From assembly GCA_000482145.1 (NCBI GenBank), contig AUXH01000107.1, positions 1 through 40,657 of the forward strand: a stretch of 40,657 nucleotides of DNA, in the 5' to 3' direction. A program made the position numbers and the translations under genes. Positions 25,301-34,353 of the stretch are shown here, piece by piece. Source of the DNA: Strigomonas culicis. Taxonomy: Eukaryota > Euglenozoa > Kinetoplastea > Trypanosomatida > Trypanosomatidae. A model generated the notes under the pieces. The model worked only from the letters and a program-made list of their open reading frames with translations, ran no database searches and was not told where the DNA came from. Numbering within the stretch: the stretch's first letter is position 1; the number at the start of each line of letters is the position of its first letter.

Positions 25301-25768
25301 GTGGGGTGAGCGACTCCTGTCGCAAAGCGTTATGAAAGTGGAGAAATGGGGTCAAGCAAGAAAGGAAAAAATGAAGAAGAATCCTATACAATTATATGTA
25401 TATAATGGTTCAAGTATATTATTATACAGTACGAAAATGATATTTCTGTTTTGTCTCTGTTTTCTGAAAATTATAAGAGAAGCAATAAAGAACAGAAAAC
25501 AAAAACAAAGAGAGAATAGTATCCGAATTAAAGCCAAGATTTCTTGATTTTTTTCTGCTTCTATCTTCCTTGGTGTTAGAAAATAATACAAATATATATA
25601 TATTGTTTTTTGTTTAGTTGCTTTTGAGAAAGAAAAAAGGAAACAAACAAACAAGCAAAGAGAGAGAGCACTAAAAGTACAAAAAAAAAGAGAGAACTAA
25701 AAACAGAAAAAACAGATTATTTATATATTAGAATTTATGCGGAAATAATCTGTGAGACCTCAAAATGA

Positions 25769-25787
25769 ATATATATATATATATATG
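25769..25787. repeat. (AT)n microsatellite
   Basis: Perfect AT repeat in the long spacer, 3' of the hydrophobic small open frame. Confidence 0.85.
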
Positions 25788-26239
25788 TATACAAAAACAA
25801 AAGCTCTTTACCACTTGATGACAAGAAGGGTGGCAAACACCTAAAAAAAAAGCTTACTATCATCCAAGTGAGCTGCACCAGTGCGTTGAACAACCAGTGA
25901 AAGAGGAAATGAAGGAGGGAAGAGAGAGAGAAATTAAACAAGAGTACTGCCAACACCAAAACGAGCATTCGACATTATTTGACTCGTTCTCTCCTTATGG
26001 TACGCCACGAGGGTAATAGAGAAAGAGGGAACATGTTTTCTGTGTACATAGTGCAGCACACGCATATGGATAACCATTGTATTAAATATTGACAGCAACA
26101 CTCATCTGGTAGTGGGTGGGTTAAGAGAAGAAAAAATAAACAAAAAACAGGGGGAAAAAAGTGTGCCCTGTTGCACCCTGAGGAAAGTGTATATATTAAA
26201 AAAGCAACCGATCTGTGATTACGGACAAAAAAAAAAGGA

Positions 26240-26287
26240 GTATTATTATTATTATTATGAATCTTATATATATATATATATATATAT
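26240..26287. repeat. Paired (ATT)n and (AT)n microsatellites
   Basis: A (TAT)n run at 26240-26258 is followed after a few bases by an AT dinucleotide run at about 26265-26287. Both lie in the probable 3' UTR of the FolD-like gene. Confidence 0.85.
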
Positions 26288-26358
26288 GCGAGTGTGCATG
26301 CACTTGTATGTACTTATTTACAGCAACGATAAACAATGGGTGAAACGCGTATGGTTTG

Positions 26359-27660
26359 TCACACACTAAAGCTGTTATCATCAGACTCGTCATCGTCGAC
26401 CTCGCCGTCCTCCAAGGCGTCCGCGGGAGCCAGCTGCGTCGCCACGACGACCGCCTTGTGCCGGCGCTGTCTGCGCCGCCCCTCCGCTCCCGCCATGTAT
26501 GTCGTCACCGGCTCGTTGCCGTACATCTGCAAGAAGGAGCTGTACAAGTCATTCATCGTCGTCCGGTGGTTGTGGCGGATGTGGTAGGCCTTCACGACGT
26601 TCTGCATGAGGTGCGCGATGGTGAGCGGCCCGACGCCGCCGGGCACCGGCGTCAGGGCGCCCGCGACGGGCCGCACGGACGCGAAGTCCATGTCACCGTA
26701 CAGCGTTCGCGTCTTGCCGGTGAGCGGGTCCGGCCGCGCGTCCGGCGGCGGCGTGTTGGTCGCGACGTCGATCACGATGGCGCCCGGCTTCACGAAGGAG
26801 CGGTCGAACACGTTCGGCTCGCCGTAGGCCGTGATGAGCACGTCCGCGGTGGTCATGACGCGGCGCAGCTCCTCCAGGGAGTTCTGGCGGCTGCACATGG
26901 TGACGACGAAGAGGCCCTCCTTCTGCAGCAGCGCCGACGTGGGCACGCCGACGACCATGCTCTGGTTCACCACGACCGCGTGTAGGGAATGCGGCGCCCG
27001 CCGCGCCGTGTCGGGGTGCTCGTTGCGCGAGAAGAAGTGGTACTTGCGGTTGAGGTACGACAGCAGCAGCGTGCGGATGGCCAGCGCCGTGCAGGGGATG
27101 AAGAAGCGTTTCTCGTGCGTGCGCCAGCCGACCTGGTGGAAGTTGCCCTCCGTCCTGCTGTCGGCGAGCAGCAGGTCATCCGCGAAGGTGGCGGAGCTGC
27201 GCACCTGCTCCCTTTGCGCGAGCAGCTGGCTGAGCGGGCTCTGGTCCTGGATGAAGAGGTTGCCGGCGTTGAGGGGGTGCAGCCCGTCGACGTCCTTGCT
27301 CGGGTTGATATGGAAGAGCGCCCGCCGCGCGCGCAGGTGCGGGGGCAGGGGCAGCTGCAGCAGCACGCCATCCACGTCGGGGTTCGTGTTGACGCGGACG
27401 AGCTCCTCGTGCAGCTTGGCCTGCGAGATACTCTCCGGCAGCAGCACGTCGTGCACCTTAATGCCGCACGCGGTCGCCGCGAGCCGCTTGTTGCGCACGT
27501 AGCGTACCGAGTCCGCCCGCGTGCCCACCTGCACCACCGCCAGGCACGGCGACCGCTGCAGGAGGTCCACCTCCATCTTGATGCGCTTCTTCATCTCATT
27601 GCTAATACTTATGCCAGACAGAATCTCTGCCTCATAGCGCAACCTACTAGAGTGGAACAT
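26359..27660 (-). CDS. Divergent methylenetetrahydrofolate dehydrogenase/cyclohydrolase (FolD/DHCH)
   Basis: A 433-residue homologue of the bifunctional FolD enzyme that interconverts 5,10-methylene-, 5,10-methenyl- and 10-formyl-tetrahydrofolate. The catalytic SxxYxxxK motif is intact (Ser51, Tyr54, Lys58), as are DGVLLQLPLP (98-107), KDVDGLHPLNAGNL (122-135), PCTALAI (189-195), the GDMDFASV stretch and TPVPGGVGPLT (337-347). The protein is over 100 residues longer than usual. About 45 extra residues sit between NAGNL and PCT (136-187), more lie in the region after the first Rossmann strand, and a basic then acidic tail ends the chain. The usual VVGRSxxVGxP nucleotide motif reads VVNQSMVVGVP (230-240), so the Arg that helps bind NADP is replaced by Gln233. 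Leishmania species encode related DHCH1/DHCH2 enzymes. Altered cofactor use is inferred. A T-run acceptor lies very close to the ATG. Confidence 0.85.
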   Translation of the reverse strand: MFHSSRLRYEAEILSGISISNEMKKRIKMEVDLLQRSPCLAVVQVGTRADSVRYVRNKRLAATACGIKVHDVLLPESISQAKLHEELVRVNTNPDVDGVLLQLPLPPHLRARRALFHINPSKDVDGLHPLNAGNLFIQDQSPLSQLLAQREQVRSSATFADDLLLADSRTEGNFHQVGWRTHEKRFFIPCTALAIRTLLLSYLNRKYHFFSRNEHPDTARRAPHSLHAVVVNQSMVVGVPTSALLQKEGLFVVTMCSRQNSLEELRRVMTTADVLITAYGEPNVFDRSFVKPGAIVIDVATNTPPPDARPDPLTGKTRTLYGDMDFASVRPVAGALTPVPGGVGPLTIAHLMQNVVKAYHIRHNHRTTMNDLYSSFLQMYGNEPVTTYMAGAEGRRRQRRHKAVVVATQLAPADALEDGEVDDDESDDNSFSV

Positions 27661-27875
27661 CTCTCCACTCGACAGAAGCAGAGAGCGACAAAAAAAAAAA
27701 GTAACACGCAGCGATTCACAAGAGAAGAGAGAGGGGGGATGAGAAATTTATTTAGATGGGATGACAGGTGTGGAACTCAAAGAGAAAGTGAGGCTTTTGC
27801 AGAGGGGTGTTCCCTTTCACCAGTGTGGCACTCCAAATTTATATGTATATATTGCGGTATGTTTTTCTTTGTCTG

Positions 27876-28556
27876 TTAGACATCCAGCAGTTGGTGTAAA
27901 AAGAAAAGTTCTGTGTTGGTTAGCGGGCCCGGCGAGGTAGCAGGGGAGGCTGCGAGCATGCGCTGCGCCACCTGCAGGAGAGACTCCGGCTGCTGTGCCC
28001 CCGACTCGGCGTCGTGGAGGGACTGCATGGTGCGCAGCAGCGCCTTCGTCGCCGCAAAGTAGTGGTCCTCCATGTGCGGCACGCCGCGCATCACGCGAAA
28101 GGTCCGCGCAACAGCGCACACCGCATCGCCACAGGGCGCACCCCCATCCTCCCCGAGCAGCGGTGTCTCCGGCTCTCGCTGGCATGCGGCGAGCCGCTCG
28201 CGGAGCGTGCGTGCGTGGGCGTGGTCCGTCTCCACCTCCCTCCGGCGGCGCTGCAGCTCGGCCAGCCGCCGGTGCAGCTGGAAGAGCTGCGGCGCGTACT
28301 CGTGCTGGATGTAGTGCTCGCGCCGCGCGTGCTCCTCGGCCGCGGTGAGCCGCTCCAACTGCAGCTGCGCGCGCGTGCGCTGCAGCGCGACGGCCCGTCG
28401 CCGCCCGTCGGCCAGCGCCCCCTCCTCCTGCGCGAGGGCCCGCTGCAGCGCGGCGAGGTGGTCGCTCCGCTCCTGCGCAGCCCGCTGCAGCGCGGCGAGC
28501 TCCGCCAGAAACGCGTCCAGGTCCGTGTCCGCATTGACACTCAACATGCTATCCAT
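27876..28556 (-). CDS. Coiled-coil protein, unknown function
   Basis: Not recognised. The open frame reaches 28589; I prefer the Met at 28556 (MDSMLSVNAD) or 28547, giving about 225 residues. Residues 13-140 are almost continuous heptad-rich helix (LAELAALQRAAQERSDHLAA and similar), with high Ala, Leu, Glu, Arg and Gln, predicting a long coiled coil. A more compact C-terminal part follows (AVCAVARTFRVMRGVPHMED, then LLRTMQSLHDAES), ending with TELFFLHQLLDV. A coiled coil followed by a small globular end is seen in many kinetoplastid cytoskeletal, kinetochore and basal-body proteins, but nothing here selects among these. G/C-ending codon use and strand agree with its neighbours. Confidence 0.7.
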   Translation of the reverse strand: MDSMLSVNADTDLDAFLAELAALQRAAQERSDHLAALQRALAQEEGALADGRRRAVALQRTRAQLQLERLTAAEEHARREHYIQHEYAPQLFQLHRRLAELQRRRREVETDHAHARTLRERLAACQREPETPLLGEDGGAPCGDAVCAVARTFRVMRGVPHMEDHYFAATKALLRTMQSLHDAESGAQQPESLLQVAQRMLAASPATSPGPLTNTELFFLHQLLDV

Positions 28557-28819
28557 CAAAGAAGTGTGGAGGCACAAGCAAGCAGTCAATAGCTACAAGA
28601 TGAGCGACGTGAGAGGGGAGGGGGAAAGGGAAAGAAAGTAGCTTATGCCAACACGCAACAGCACAGAAGACCGTCTCTATTCTCTTCGTTTCACGCTCTC
28701 TCACATACATAATTTGACGTTGTAATGCTGTGCTACCTCCGGTGGGCAACACACCAGTGAAGGTACAAGAAGTAGCTTTATACAAGGGAAGATTATAATA
28801 ATAGTACACTGGAGCCTGC

Positions 28820-29623
28820 TCACATCGCGGGCACCGTAAGCGATACCACCAGAGCGATGAAGCCGCTCCGCGTGAGTGAGACGCCTTTTAACGTCATGAG
28901 GGTCGTGCGCAGACTACGGATCGCCGCGGTGTCCAACGTCGCCCCTAGAACGGCCTGGCTCATGCGGTGGAGCACGGTGGGGTCCAGCGGAATCGCCACT
29001 GCATCGGGGGAGGCGTGGAGCTCCGTCGTGACGCCGGCGGCCGCCGCCAGCTCATCGAAGACCCGCTCGAGTGTCCCGCTCAGCAGGGCGAAGCACTTGG
29101 TGCTCATGGGCTGCGCTGCGGCGGGCGGGTCGTTCTGGGGGAGACCGTCGTGGTGCCCGGCGCGGCTCTCCTCCCCGAAGAACTGCGCCTCCGTCACGGC
29201 GGCGGGCGACACGTCGTACAGGTGGTCCCGCGGGCCTGCCTGCGCCCCGTGGGCGACCGGCGGCTGCAGCGGCTCCGGGCCCACGTCCTCCTCGTCCTCC
29301 TCACACAGTGTGTCGATGAGCGCGTGGAGGTCCGCGAGCGCCAGGGCGGCGAGGGTGCGCCGCCCCGGGCCGTGCCACGGCCGGCCGGTGACCCGTGTGT
29401 ACAGGTGCCGCACGCGCGACGGCGCCAGCAGCGGCGCCCCCGCGGCCGCCTGCGCCGCGGAGGGGGGGAAGAGCGTTTCGAGGATGGGCATCACGTGCGA
29501 GACGCTCAGGAGACCATTGTGCTTCGTGTCCCACAGCGCGAAGAGCAGCGCGGCCTGCTGCTTCTTGTGCGATACGAGCGACGCGAGGAACGGCACCGTC
29601 GACCCTTGCTGCTCCATGGACAT
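28820..29623 (-). CDS. Protein with degenerate EF-hand-like segment, unknown function
   Basis: Encodes 267 residues from the Met at 29623 (MSMEQQGSTV; the second Met is also possible). The longer frame upstream is a translated hydrophobic pyrimidine tract and is excluded. Near the N-terminus, ALLFALWDTKHNGLLSVSHVMPIL resembles an EF-hand: Asp at loop position 1, Lys at 3, Asn at 5 and Gly at 6, but His rather than Glu at position 12, so calcium binding is doubtful. The middle is acidic and Pro-rich (EEDEEDVGPEP), and the C-terminus is helical (ERVFDELAAAAGV, then SLRTTLMTLKGVSL). The last residues form a hydrophobic segment (GFIALVVSLTVPAM). Function unknown; a calmodulin-like or flagellar regulatory role would be guesswork. 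Confidence 0.7.
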   Translation of the reverse strand: MSMEQQGSTVPFLASLVSHKKQQAALLFALWDTKHNGLLSVSHVMPILETLFPPSAAQAAAGAPLLAPSRVRHLYTRVTGRPWHGPGRRTLAALALADLHALIDTLCEEDEEDVGPEPLQPPVAHGAQAGPRDHLYDVSPAAVTEAQFFGEESRAGHHDGLPQNDPPAAAQPMSTKCFALLSGTLERVFDELAAAAGVTTELHASPDAVAIPLDPTVLHRMSQAVLGATLDTAAIRSLRTTLMTLKGVSLTRSGFIALVVSLTVPAM

Positions 29624-30137
29624 GCTAAACGGAAAACTAAGAATGATAAGAAACAAAAAGCTCAAAAGAGTAAACCGAAAAAGAGTACGATGGGGGACAA
29701 ACAACAACAAGAACAACAACATCAGGAGAGCCGGAGTGAGAGAATCATATAAACAGAATAGGAAAGATATTTCATGCATGTCTGTGAACGCGCGCATATA
29801 ACTCGTTTTTTTTTTTTGATCTCGGGAAAGCATCAGTTATTTACTGTATATTCATTGTTCTTATGATTAGAAAAAGATGCATATTATAAAGAAGAATCTG
29901 ATGTTCCCTTGGTTTTCTATTACTGTAGAGTGTTCGCGCTACGCCATCAATTGTTATTCATCGCCAAACAGCGGATCTTGCACATCATAACGAACTCTCA
30001 TGAAAGCCACCTGCGCACACATACGAAGAGAAAGACGGTAAGATTTTCCGTCGCCTTCACCTCCTCTACTCGTGTTGCAAGCTTGCTCTCGTGTATGTGT
30101 GTATCCTTCATCGTAACGACCATACTTTTTTTTCTTT
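29624..30137. other. Intergenic/UTR spacer
   Basis: Contains the 5' leader of the preceding gene, with (CAA)n-like sequence at about 29699-29722 (TTG repeats in sense), an A/T-rich middle with a T-run at about 29807-29818, and the 3' UTR of the nucleoporin gene. No gene seen. Confidence 0.5.
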
Positions 30138-33100
30138 TTACTTTCCTTCGCGAGGAAGCGTCTTTACCCACGCACACAAAAGATGCGTATCATCCGGAGT
30201 CAAGAAGGTCTTGCAGAACTCCGACAGGCGGGTCGTGTCGTGGAGCTCGTCCACACTCCCCACCACAAAGCCGAGCGCCGTTTGCGCCATGGCCTTCCGC
30301 GTCTCCGTCTCGCTCACGCTGTTTTGTCGGATCGCCGCAAGCGCCTCCCCGTCGTACGCGGCGCACCGGCGCAGCACCTGCTGCAGCAGCTCGTCGCCAA
30401 TGTCGCGCCAGCACTTGGCGGCGATGCGCGCGGCGGCCTGCCACGCCTCCACGCGGTCGAGGCTCAGCAGCCGCTGCACCGCCGCCTGCGGGCCCAGCAC
30501 GACGTGGTCCGCGTCCGGCGACAGGTACTGCTTTTGCGCACCGACGATGCGGGTCTCCAGCTCGAGCTCGTTGTACTTGTTCGTCTGCGGCGCCCCGGCG
30601 GCGACCCACGCGAGGCGGCTCAGCGCCAGGCAGCGGCCGCGGTGCGCCACGGCGGTCTCGCCGTACGCGACGGGCGGCGGCGACGCCACGCCCTCCTGCA
30701 GCAGGGCATCGAAGCGCGCCGGCGCGCGCAGCCACAAGAGGTGCGGCGCCTCGTCCTCGAGGAACGCGGTGAGCTGCGTCTCGGCCCCGGGCACGCCCGG
30801 CAGCACCTCCGGCAGGTGCAGCAGCTCCCACTCGCGGCCGGTGCGCAGCAGGTGGCGCATCGCCATGCTCAGCACGTGCTTGTTGCGGCGGCAGTAGCCC
30901 GCGAGCAGGCCGTAGGTGGCCGTGCTCGCCACGGGGTCCTCGACCGGGGTGGCGAGCGCGAACGCCATGAGGACGTCCGCGGCATGGAAAGTGAGCGCGA
31001 TCTCCTCGGACCACTGCAGGGCCCTGCCGCAGATCCCGCTGGCCAGCTGCATCGGCGCCGGCGCGCCGAACGGGTAGCCGACGCCGCCCTGCTCGACGAA
31101 GGGCGTGCGCAGGAAGGTCTGGAAGAGGCGCTGCGAGTAGTAGGAGGCGCTGCCCGCGCTCCCACTCGCCTCGAAGTGGCAACTGAAAGCGAAGTAGAGA
31201 AGATAGCAAATGGCGTCCAGCAAGTCCGCCAGCTCCTCGTTCGTGGCGGTGCGCTGCGAGAACCCTGCCGCGGCGGAGGGGGCCTCTCGCTCCTCCGGGT
31301 CGTGCGGTGAGCGCACGGATTGCGTCAGAGGCAACACAATCATATCTTCTAACATTTTGGAGAGGATGGGCACCACCTGGTCGAAGGCGCTCTCCCCCTC
31401 GCCCGTGTTGGTCCAGAGCAGCGGCTTCACATTGCCGGGGAGGCGGCACACCGCCGCCGTCTGCTCCCGCGACTCCCGCACCGTCGAGGCGACCACGATG
31501 AAGATGGATGCGACGGCCCTCGACTCGCGGAACTTCTCGCTGAGGCTGCTGACGCCGCGCAGCGTGGACAGGAGGTCGTTGCCGGCCGCGTTCAGCAGGG
31601 CGAGCGTGTGCGCGGGGTTGGAGAAGAAGAGCTCTGCGGCCGTCAGCGACTGCTCCCGGAGGGCAGGATTCGCCTCCCGCATCTCCTCCGCCAGCCGGAC
31701 AATGCACCGCTTCAGCACCTGGTGGCACCGCTCCAGCTGGCCGACGGTGCGCAGCAGGCCAATCTGCTCGTCCTTGTACGGGTGGGCGACGGAGCGGTAG
31801 TCCTCCATCGCCTCCGCGGAGGACACCACGTTCACGTTCTGCAGGTCGCGCAGCGCCGACATCGCGTCGAGCGACTCCTGCGCAGAGATGAGATGCGCGA
31901 CCGTGCTGGCGTGCAGCGCGCCGCGGAAGGCCTCCGACTGCAGAATGGCCGTGACAAAGCGGCGGTGCTTCTCCTTCCGGTGGCGGAGGTGGCGGGTGAT
32001 GTAGAGGATGATGTTGTCATCTTCCGCGTTGAGATCGGCGCGCGCCCAATGGCGCGCCTGCGACACGGCCTCCACGGCGAGCGACGCGCTCGCGGCGCGC
32101 ACCGCGTCGTCGATCGGCTCGCCCGTCTCCTGCGAGAAGAGCCGCTCGACCAGTCGGCGTGTGGCGTCGTGGTCGACCGGCCCGTCGCCCACGAGCGCGG
32201 CCCCGCGCACGTCGGCGATGTCGCGCAGGGTCGCCGGGTTGTACGCGTCGTCAAAGATGCGCACCGGGCCGTCCTTGTCCAGCGCGACGAGTGAGCCGTC
32301 GTCGAGCAGCAGCGTGCCGTAGGGCTGCTGCAGCGTTGTGATCTCCGCCGTGTCGGAGCTGGCGCACGGGCTGTGCACGCTCACCTGGTTGTTCACGCGG
32401 ATGTAGTAGGCGTTAATGCAGATCACCACATAGCTCTTCTTGTCGTCGATAAACATGTTGATGTGCTGCGGGGGCGCCTCGCCCGCCGCCGCCACGACGC
32501 CCTGCAGCACGTTCAGATCCACGTAGTGCACAACGCTGCCGGAGGCACACTCGAGCGTGACGAGATAGAGCGCAGCCGCGCCGCGCTGCGCCGTGGTGAG
32601 GAAGAGCGCGCACACCTTGTGGCGGCTCTCCGCGATGCGCAGCACGCGGCCGTCCATCTGCAGCGCGGCCGGGATGCACGTGCCCCAGCAGGCGCCCAGC
32701 AGCGCGTCATCGCAGCTGTGGTGCAGCGCGCCGATGTCGATGAGGAAGAGCTCGCCGTGGTCCGTCGTCGCAAACAACCGATCCGCGTCGTAGCCGCGCA
32801 GCAGCACCTGCGTGATGGCACCGCCGCTGCCCCACGTCCGCTGCGCGCCGTCGGCCGCCGCGCCGCTGCTGCTGCTGCTGCTGCCCTTCGCGCTCTGCAT
32901 GGACTCCTCCGCCCCGTGCGCGTCATCGTCGCCGCCGCCGCCGCCGACCAACGCCTTGAGAAACGAAAAGACGCCGCCGCGGCCGCGGGAGCCGGCGGAG
33001 GCGGGCGAGGGTCCGCTGTGCGTCCGGTTGACGCGCGCGCACACGGCCTGGGTGGCCTCGAACTGGCTGCTGAAGTACTGTCCGTCGCGCCGCACGGTCA

Positions 33101-33620
33101 CCACCACGGTGCCCTCGGCCGTGCCGACCGCCGTGACGAGCACGTCCGCCGGGTCGCGCCGCCGCTCGCAGGTGAAGGCGGTCGACGCGATGGGGCTGGC
33201 GCCCTCGAGGAGACTGAACTCCGTCGTGTGGTCCAGGCTGCAGACGACGCCGCGGTCGCTGCAGAAGGCGAGTGAGTCATCCGCGCCCATCTCACTCACG
33301 AAGCGCGGGACGCCCTCGGGCCCGGGCGCGAACCGCGGGATGCTGCGCACGTCCGCCGGCGTCCGCGCCCACCGCGGGCCGCTCAGATTCCACACGTAGA
33401 TGAGCTGCTTTGCCTCGTCGACGAGCCAGCACAGGCGGCGGCCGGTGCCGGAGAGGCTGCTGTCATAGAGATACCGTGGGCCGGCACCGTGGCGCTCCTG
33501 CGGGGACGGCGGCTCCCCCGTGCTGCTCGTCGACAGGTTGGCGCCGTCCGTGTGGTCGTAGGCGACGGTGGAGCTGCGCTGCGTCCGCTGCACCTTCGTT
33601 GGAGGGGAGAAGGCGAACAT
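30138..33620 (-). CDS. Nup133/Nup155-class nucleoporin (beta-propeller plus alpha-solenoid)
   Basis: A 1160-residue protein started at the Met at 33620 (MFAFSPPTKV); 26 further upstream residues are open but look like leader. The first ~450 residues alternate short beta strands with WD-like turns (RRLCWLVDEAKQLIYVWNLS, LAFCSDRGVVCSLD, VGTAEGTVVVTV), as in the Nucleoporin_N propeller. A disordered insert with a Ser run is encoded by the CTG repeat. The remaining ~700 residues are continuous helix. Near the C-terminus, CLALSRLAWVAAG followed by LELETRIVGAQKQYL resembles the Nup133 block (KKxLLSLxKLAAL then an Ile/Glu helix). This would be a subunit of the nuclear pore outer-ring Y complex. T. 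brucei has several large nucleoporins of this architecture; I cannot assign which. A Nup155-type identity is the main alternative. Confidence 0.7.
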   Translation of the reverse strand: MFAFSPPTKVQRTQRSSTVAYDHTDGANLSTSSTGEPPSPQERHGAGPRYLYDSSLSGTGRRLCWLVDEAKQLIYVWNLSGPRWARTPADVRSIPRFAPGPEGVPRFVSEMGADDSLAFCSDRGVVCSLDHTTEFSLLEGASPIASTAFTCERRRDPADVLVTAVGTAEGTVVVTVRRDGQYFSSQFEATQAVCARVNRTHSGPSPASAGSRGRGGVFSFLKALVGGGGGDDDAHGAEESMQSAKGSSSSSSGAAADGAQRTWGSGGAITQVLLRGYDADRLFATTDHGELFLIDIGALHHSCDDALLGACWGTCIPAALQMDGRVLRIAESRHKVCALFLTTAQRGAAALYLVTLECASGSVVHYVDLNVLQGVVAAAGEAPPQHINMFIDDKKSYVVICINAYYIRVNNQVSVHSPCASSDTAEITTLQQPYGTLLLDDGSLVALDKDGPVRIFDDAYNPATLRDIADVRGAALVGDGPVDHDATRRLVERLFSQETGEPIDDAVRAASASLAVEAVSQARHWARADLNAEDDNIILYITRHLRHRKEKHRRFVTAILQSEAFRGALHASTVAHLISAQESLDAMSALRDLQNVNVVSSAEAMEDYRSVAHPYKDEQIGLLRTVGQLERCHQVLKRCIVRLAEEMREANPALREQSLTAAELFFSNPAHTLALLNAAGNDLLSTLRGVSSLSEKFRESRAVASIFIVVASTVRESREQTAAVCRLPGNVKPLLWTNTGEGESAFDQVVPILSKMLEDMIVLPLTQSVRSPHDPEEREAPSAAAGFSQRTATNEELADLLDAICYLLYFAFSCHFEASGSAGSASYYSQRLFQTFLRTPFVEQGGVGYPFGAPAPMQLASGICGRALQWSEEIALTFHAADVLMAFALATPVEDPVASTATYGLLAGYCRRNKHVLSMAMRHLLRTGREWELLHLPEVLPGVPGAETQLTAFLEDEAPHLLWLRAPARFDALLQEGVASPPPVAYGETAVAHRGRCLALSRLAWVAAGAPQTNKYNELELETRIVGAQKQYLSPDADHVVLGPQAAVQRLLSLDRVEAWQAAARIAAKCWRDIGDELLQQVLRRCAAYDGEALAAIRQNSVSETETRKAMAQTALGFVVGSVDELHDTTRLSEFCKTFLTPDDTHLLCAWVKTLPREGK
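32863..32945. repeat. In-frame (CTG)n and (GCC)n triplet repeats inside the nucleoporin
   Basis: A CTG run at about 32864-32882 and a GCC run at about 32928-32945 encode Ser-rich and Gly-rich stretches (SSSSSS and GGGGG) in the propeller region of the nucleoporin. They probably mark a variable-length disordered loop. Confidence 0.8.
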
Positions 33621-34353
33621 GCTATACGTCGAACTATCCGCGCCCTCAGAAATACAAGCGTACGGACTATAAAGCCGGAGGGAACGCGGGAAAGGCAAAT
33701 TCTATGGGTTAACAAAGACAACACAGTTAAATCAACAACAACAACAAAAAAAAACACTCTAGAAAAAAGAACTGAACCGCAAGCATGTGAGGAGAAACAA
33801 GGAGGCAGGTTAAATCAGTTAGCGAAACAATAGCGTAAACCAACGCAAAATAGAGGAATGAAACTCAGAAGAAACAAGAGGAAATTCATAAAAATATGAG
33901 TATCGAATTAAATACAAAACCAAAAGATATTAAACGATGGGGAAAAAAAAAATCAGGAAGAGAAACATGAAAATAATGAAACCGTATTAGAAAACGAAGA
34001 AAACAAGATTAATCAAAAAAAAAAAGAATCTGTCCAGTAAACTTACATCAAAGATGAACAAAGGAACAACAAGGAAGATTACGACCAAGTGGTATCTCTA
34101 ATGTGGAAAAGAAAAAAAAAGACAAACTAATTCCAGTGCATAGAAACACTATATTCGGTCACCGAATTTAAGAAAAAAAGAGCACTCGAAATAAAAGATT
34201 TGTTCATTGTCAAACAACAACAACAACAACAAAAACAATCAGTAGCGATCGTTAAGTCATTACCCGGAGCAATGAATAAGAAAAAAAAAAGAGATTTCTA
34301 TTGACATCATTTTGCTGAAAATATTTGCTTCAGGTTTTCTTAAGATAGATTCA
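33621..34353. other. AT-rich intergenic/UTR spacer
   Basis: About 730 bases, strongly A-rich on the plus strand, with (CAA)n at about 33734-33750 and again at 34216-34232 and many A-runs (pyrimidine tracts in sense) near 33943-33952, 34014-34025 and 34278-34288. It probably holds the nucleoporin 5' UTR and the 3' UTR of the next gene. No gene is visible on either strand. Confidence 0.5.

Larger units (their letters stand above)
25301..26358. other. Longest intergenic/UTR spacer (about 1.06 kb)
   Basis: AT-rich sequence with at least three microsatellites (25769-25787, 26240-26258, 26265-26287), multiple poly-A/GA runs and a (TTC)-like stretch in sense. It should hold the 5' UTR of the 847-residue gene and the 3' UTR of the FolD-like gene. 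A 77-codon hydrophobic frame at 25735-25968 on the minus strand is noted but not supported. No tRNA-like or snoRNA-like element was recognised. Confidence 0.5.

Noticed and set aside
24254..25309. A 351-codon plus-strand open frame opposite the large disordered protein
   Set aside because: Highly Arg-rich, low-information product typical of an antisense shadow; against the direction of every other gene.
25735..25968. A 77-codon hydrophobic minus-strand open frame (MLVLVLAVLLFNFSLSS)
   Set aside because: It runs through an AT microsatellite (YTYIYIYIH) and T-rich pyrimidine sequence; hydrophobic products are expected from such tracts. It would need orthologues or peptides to be revived.
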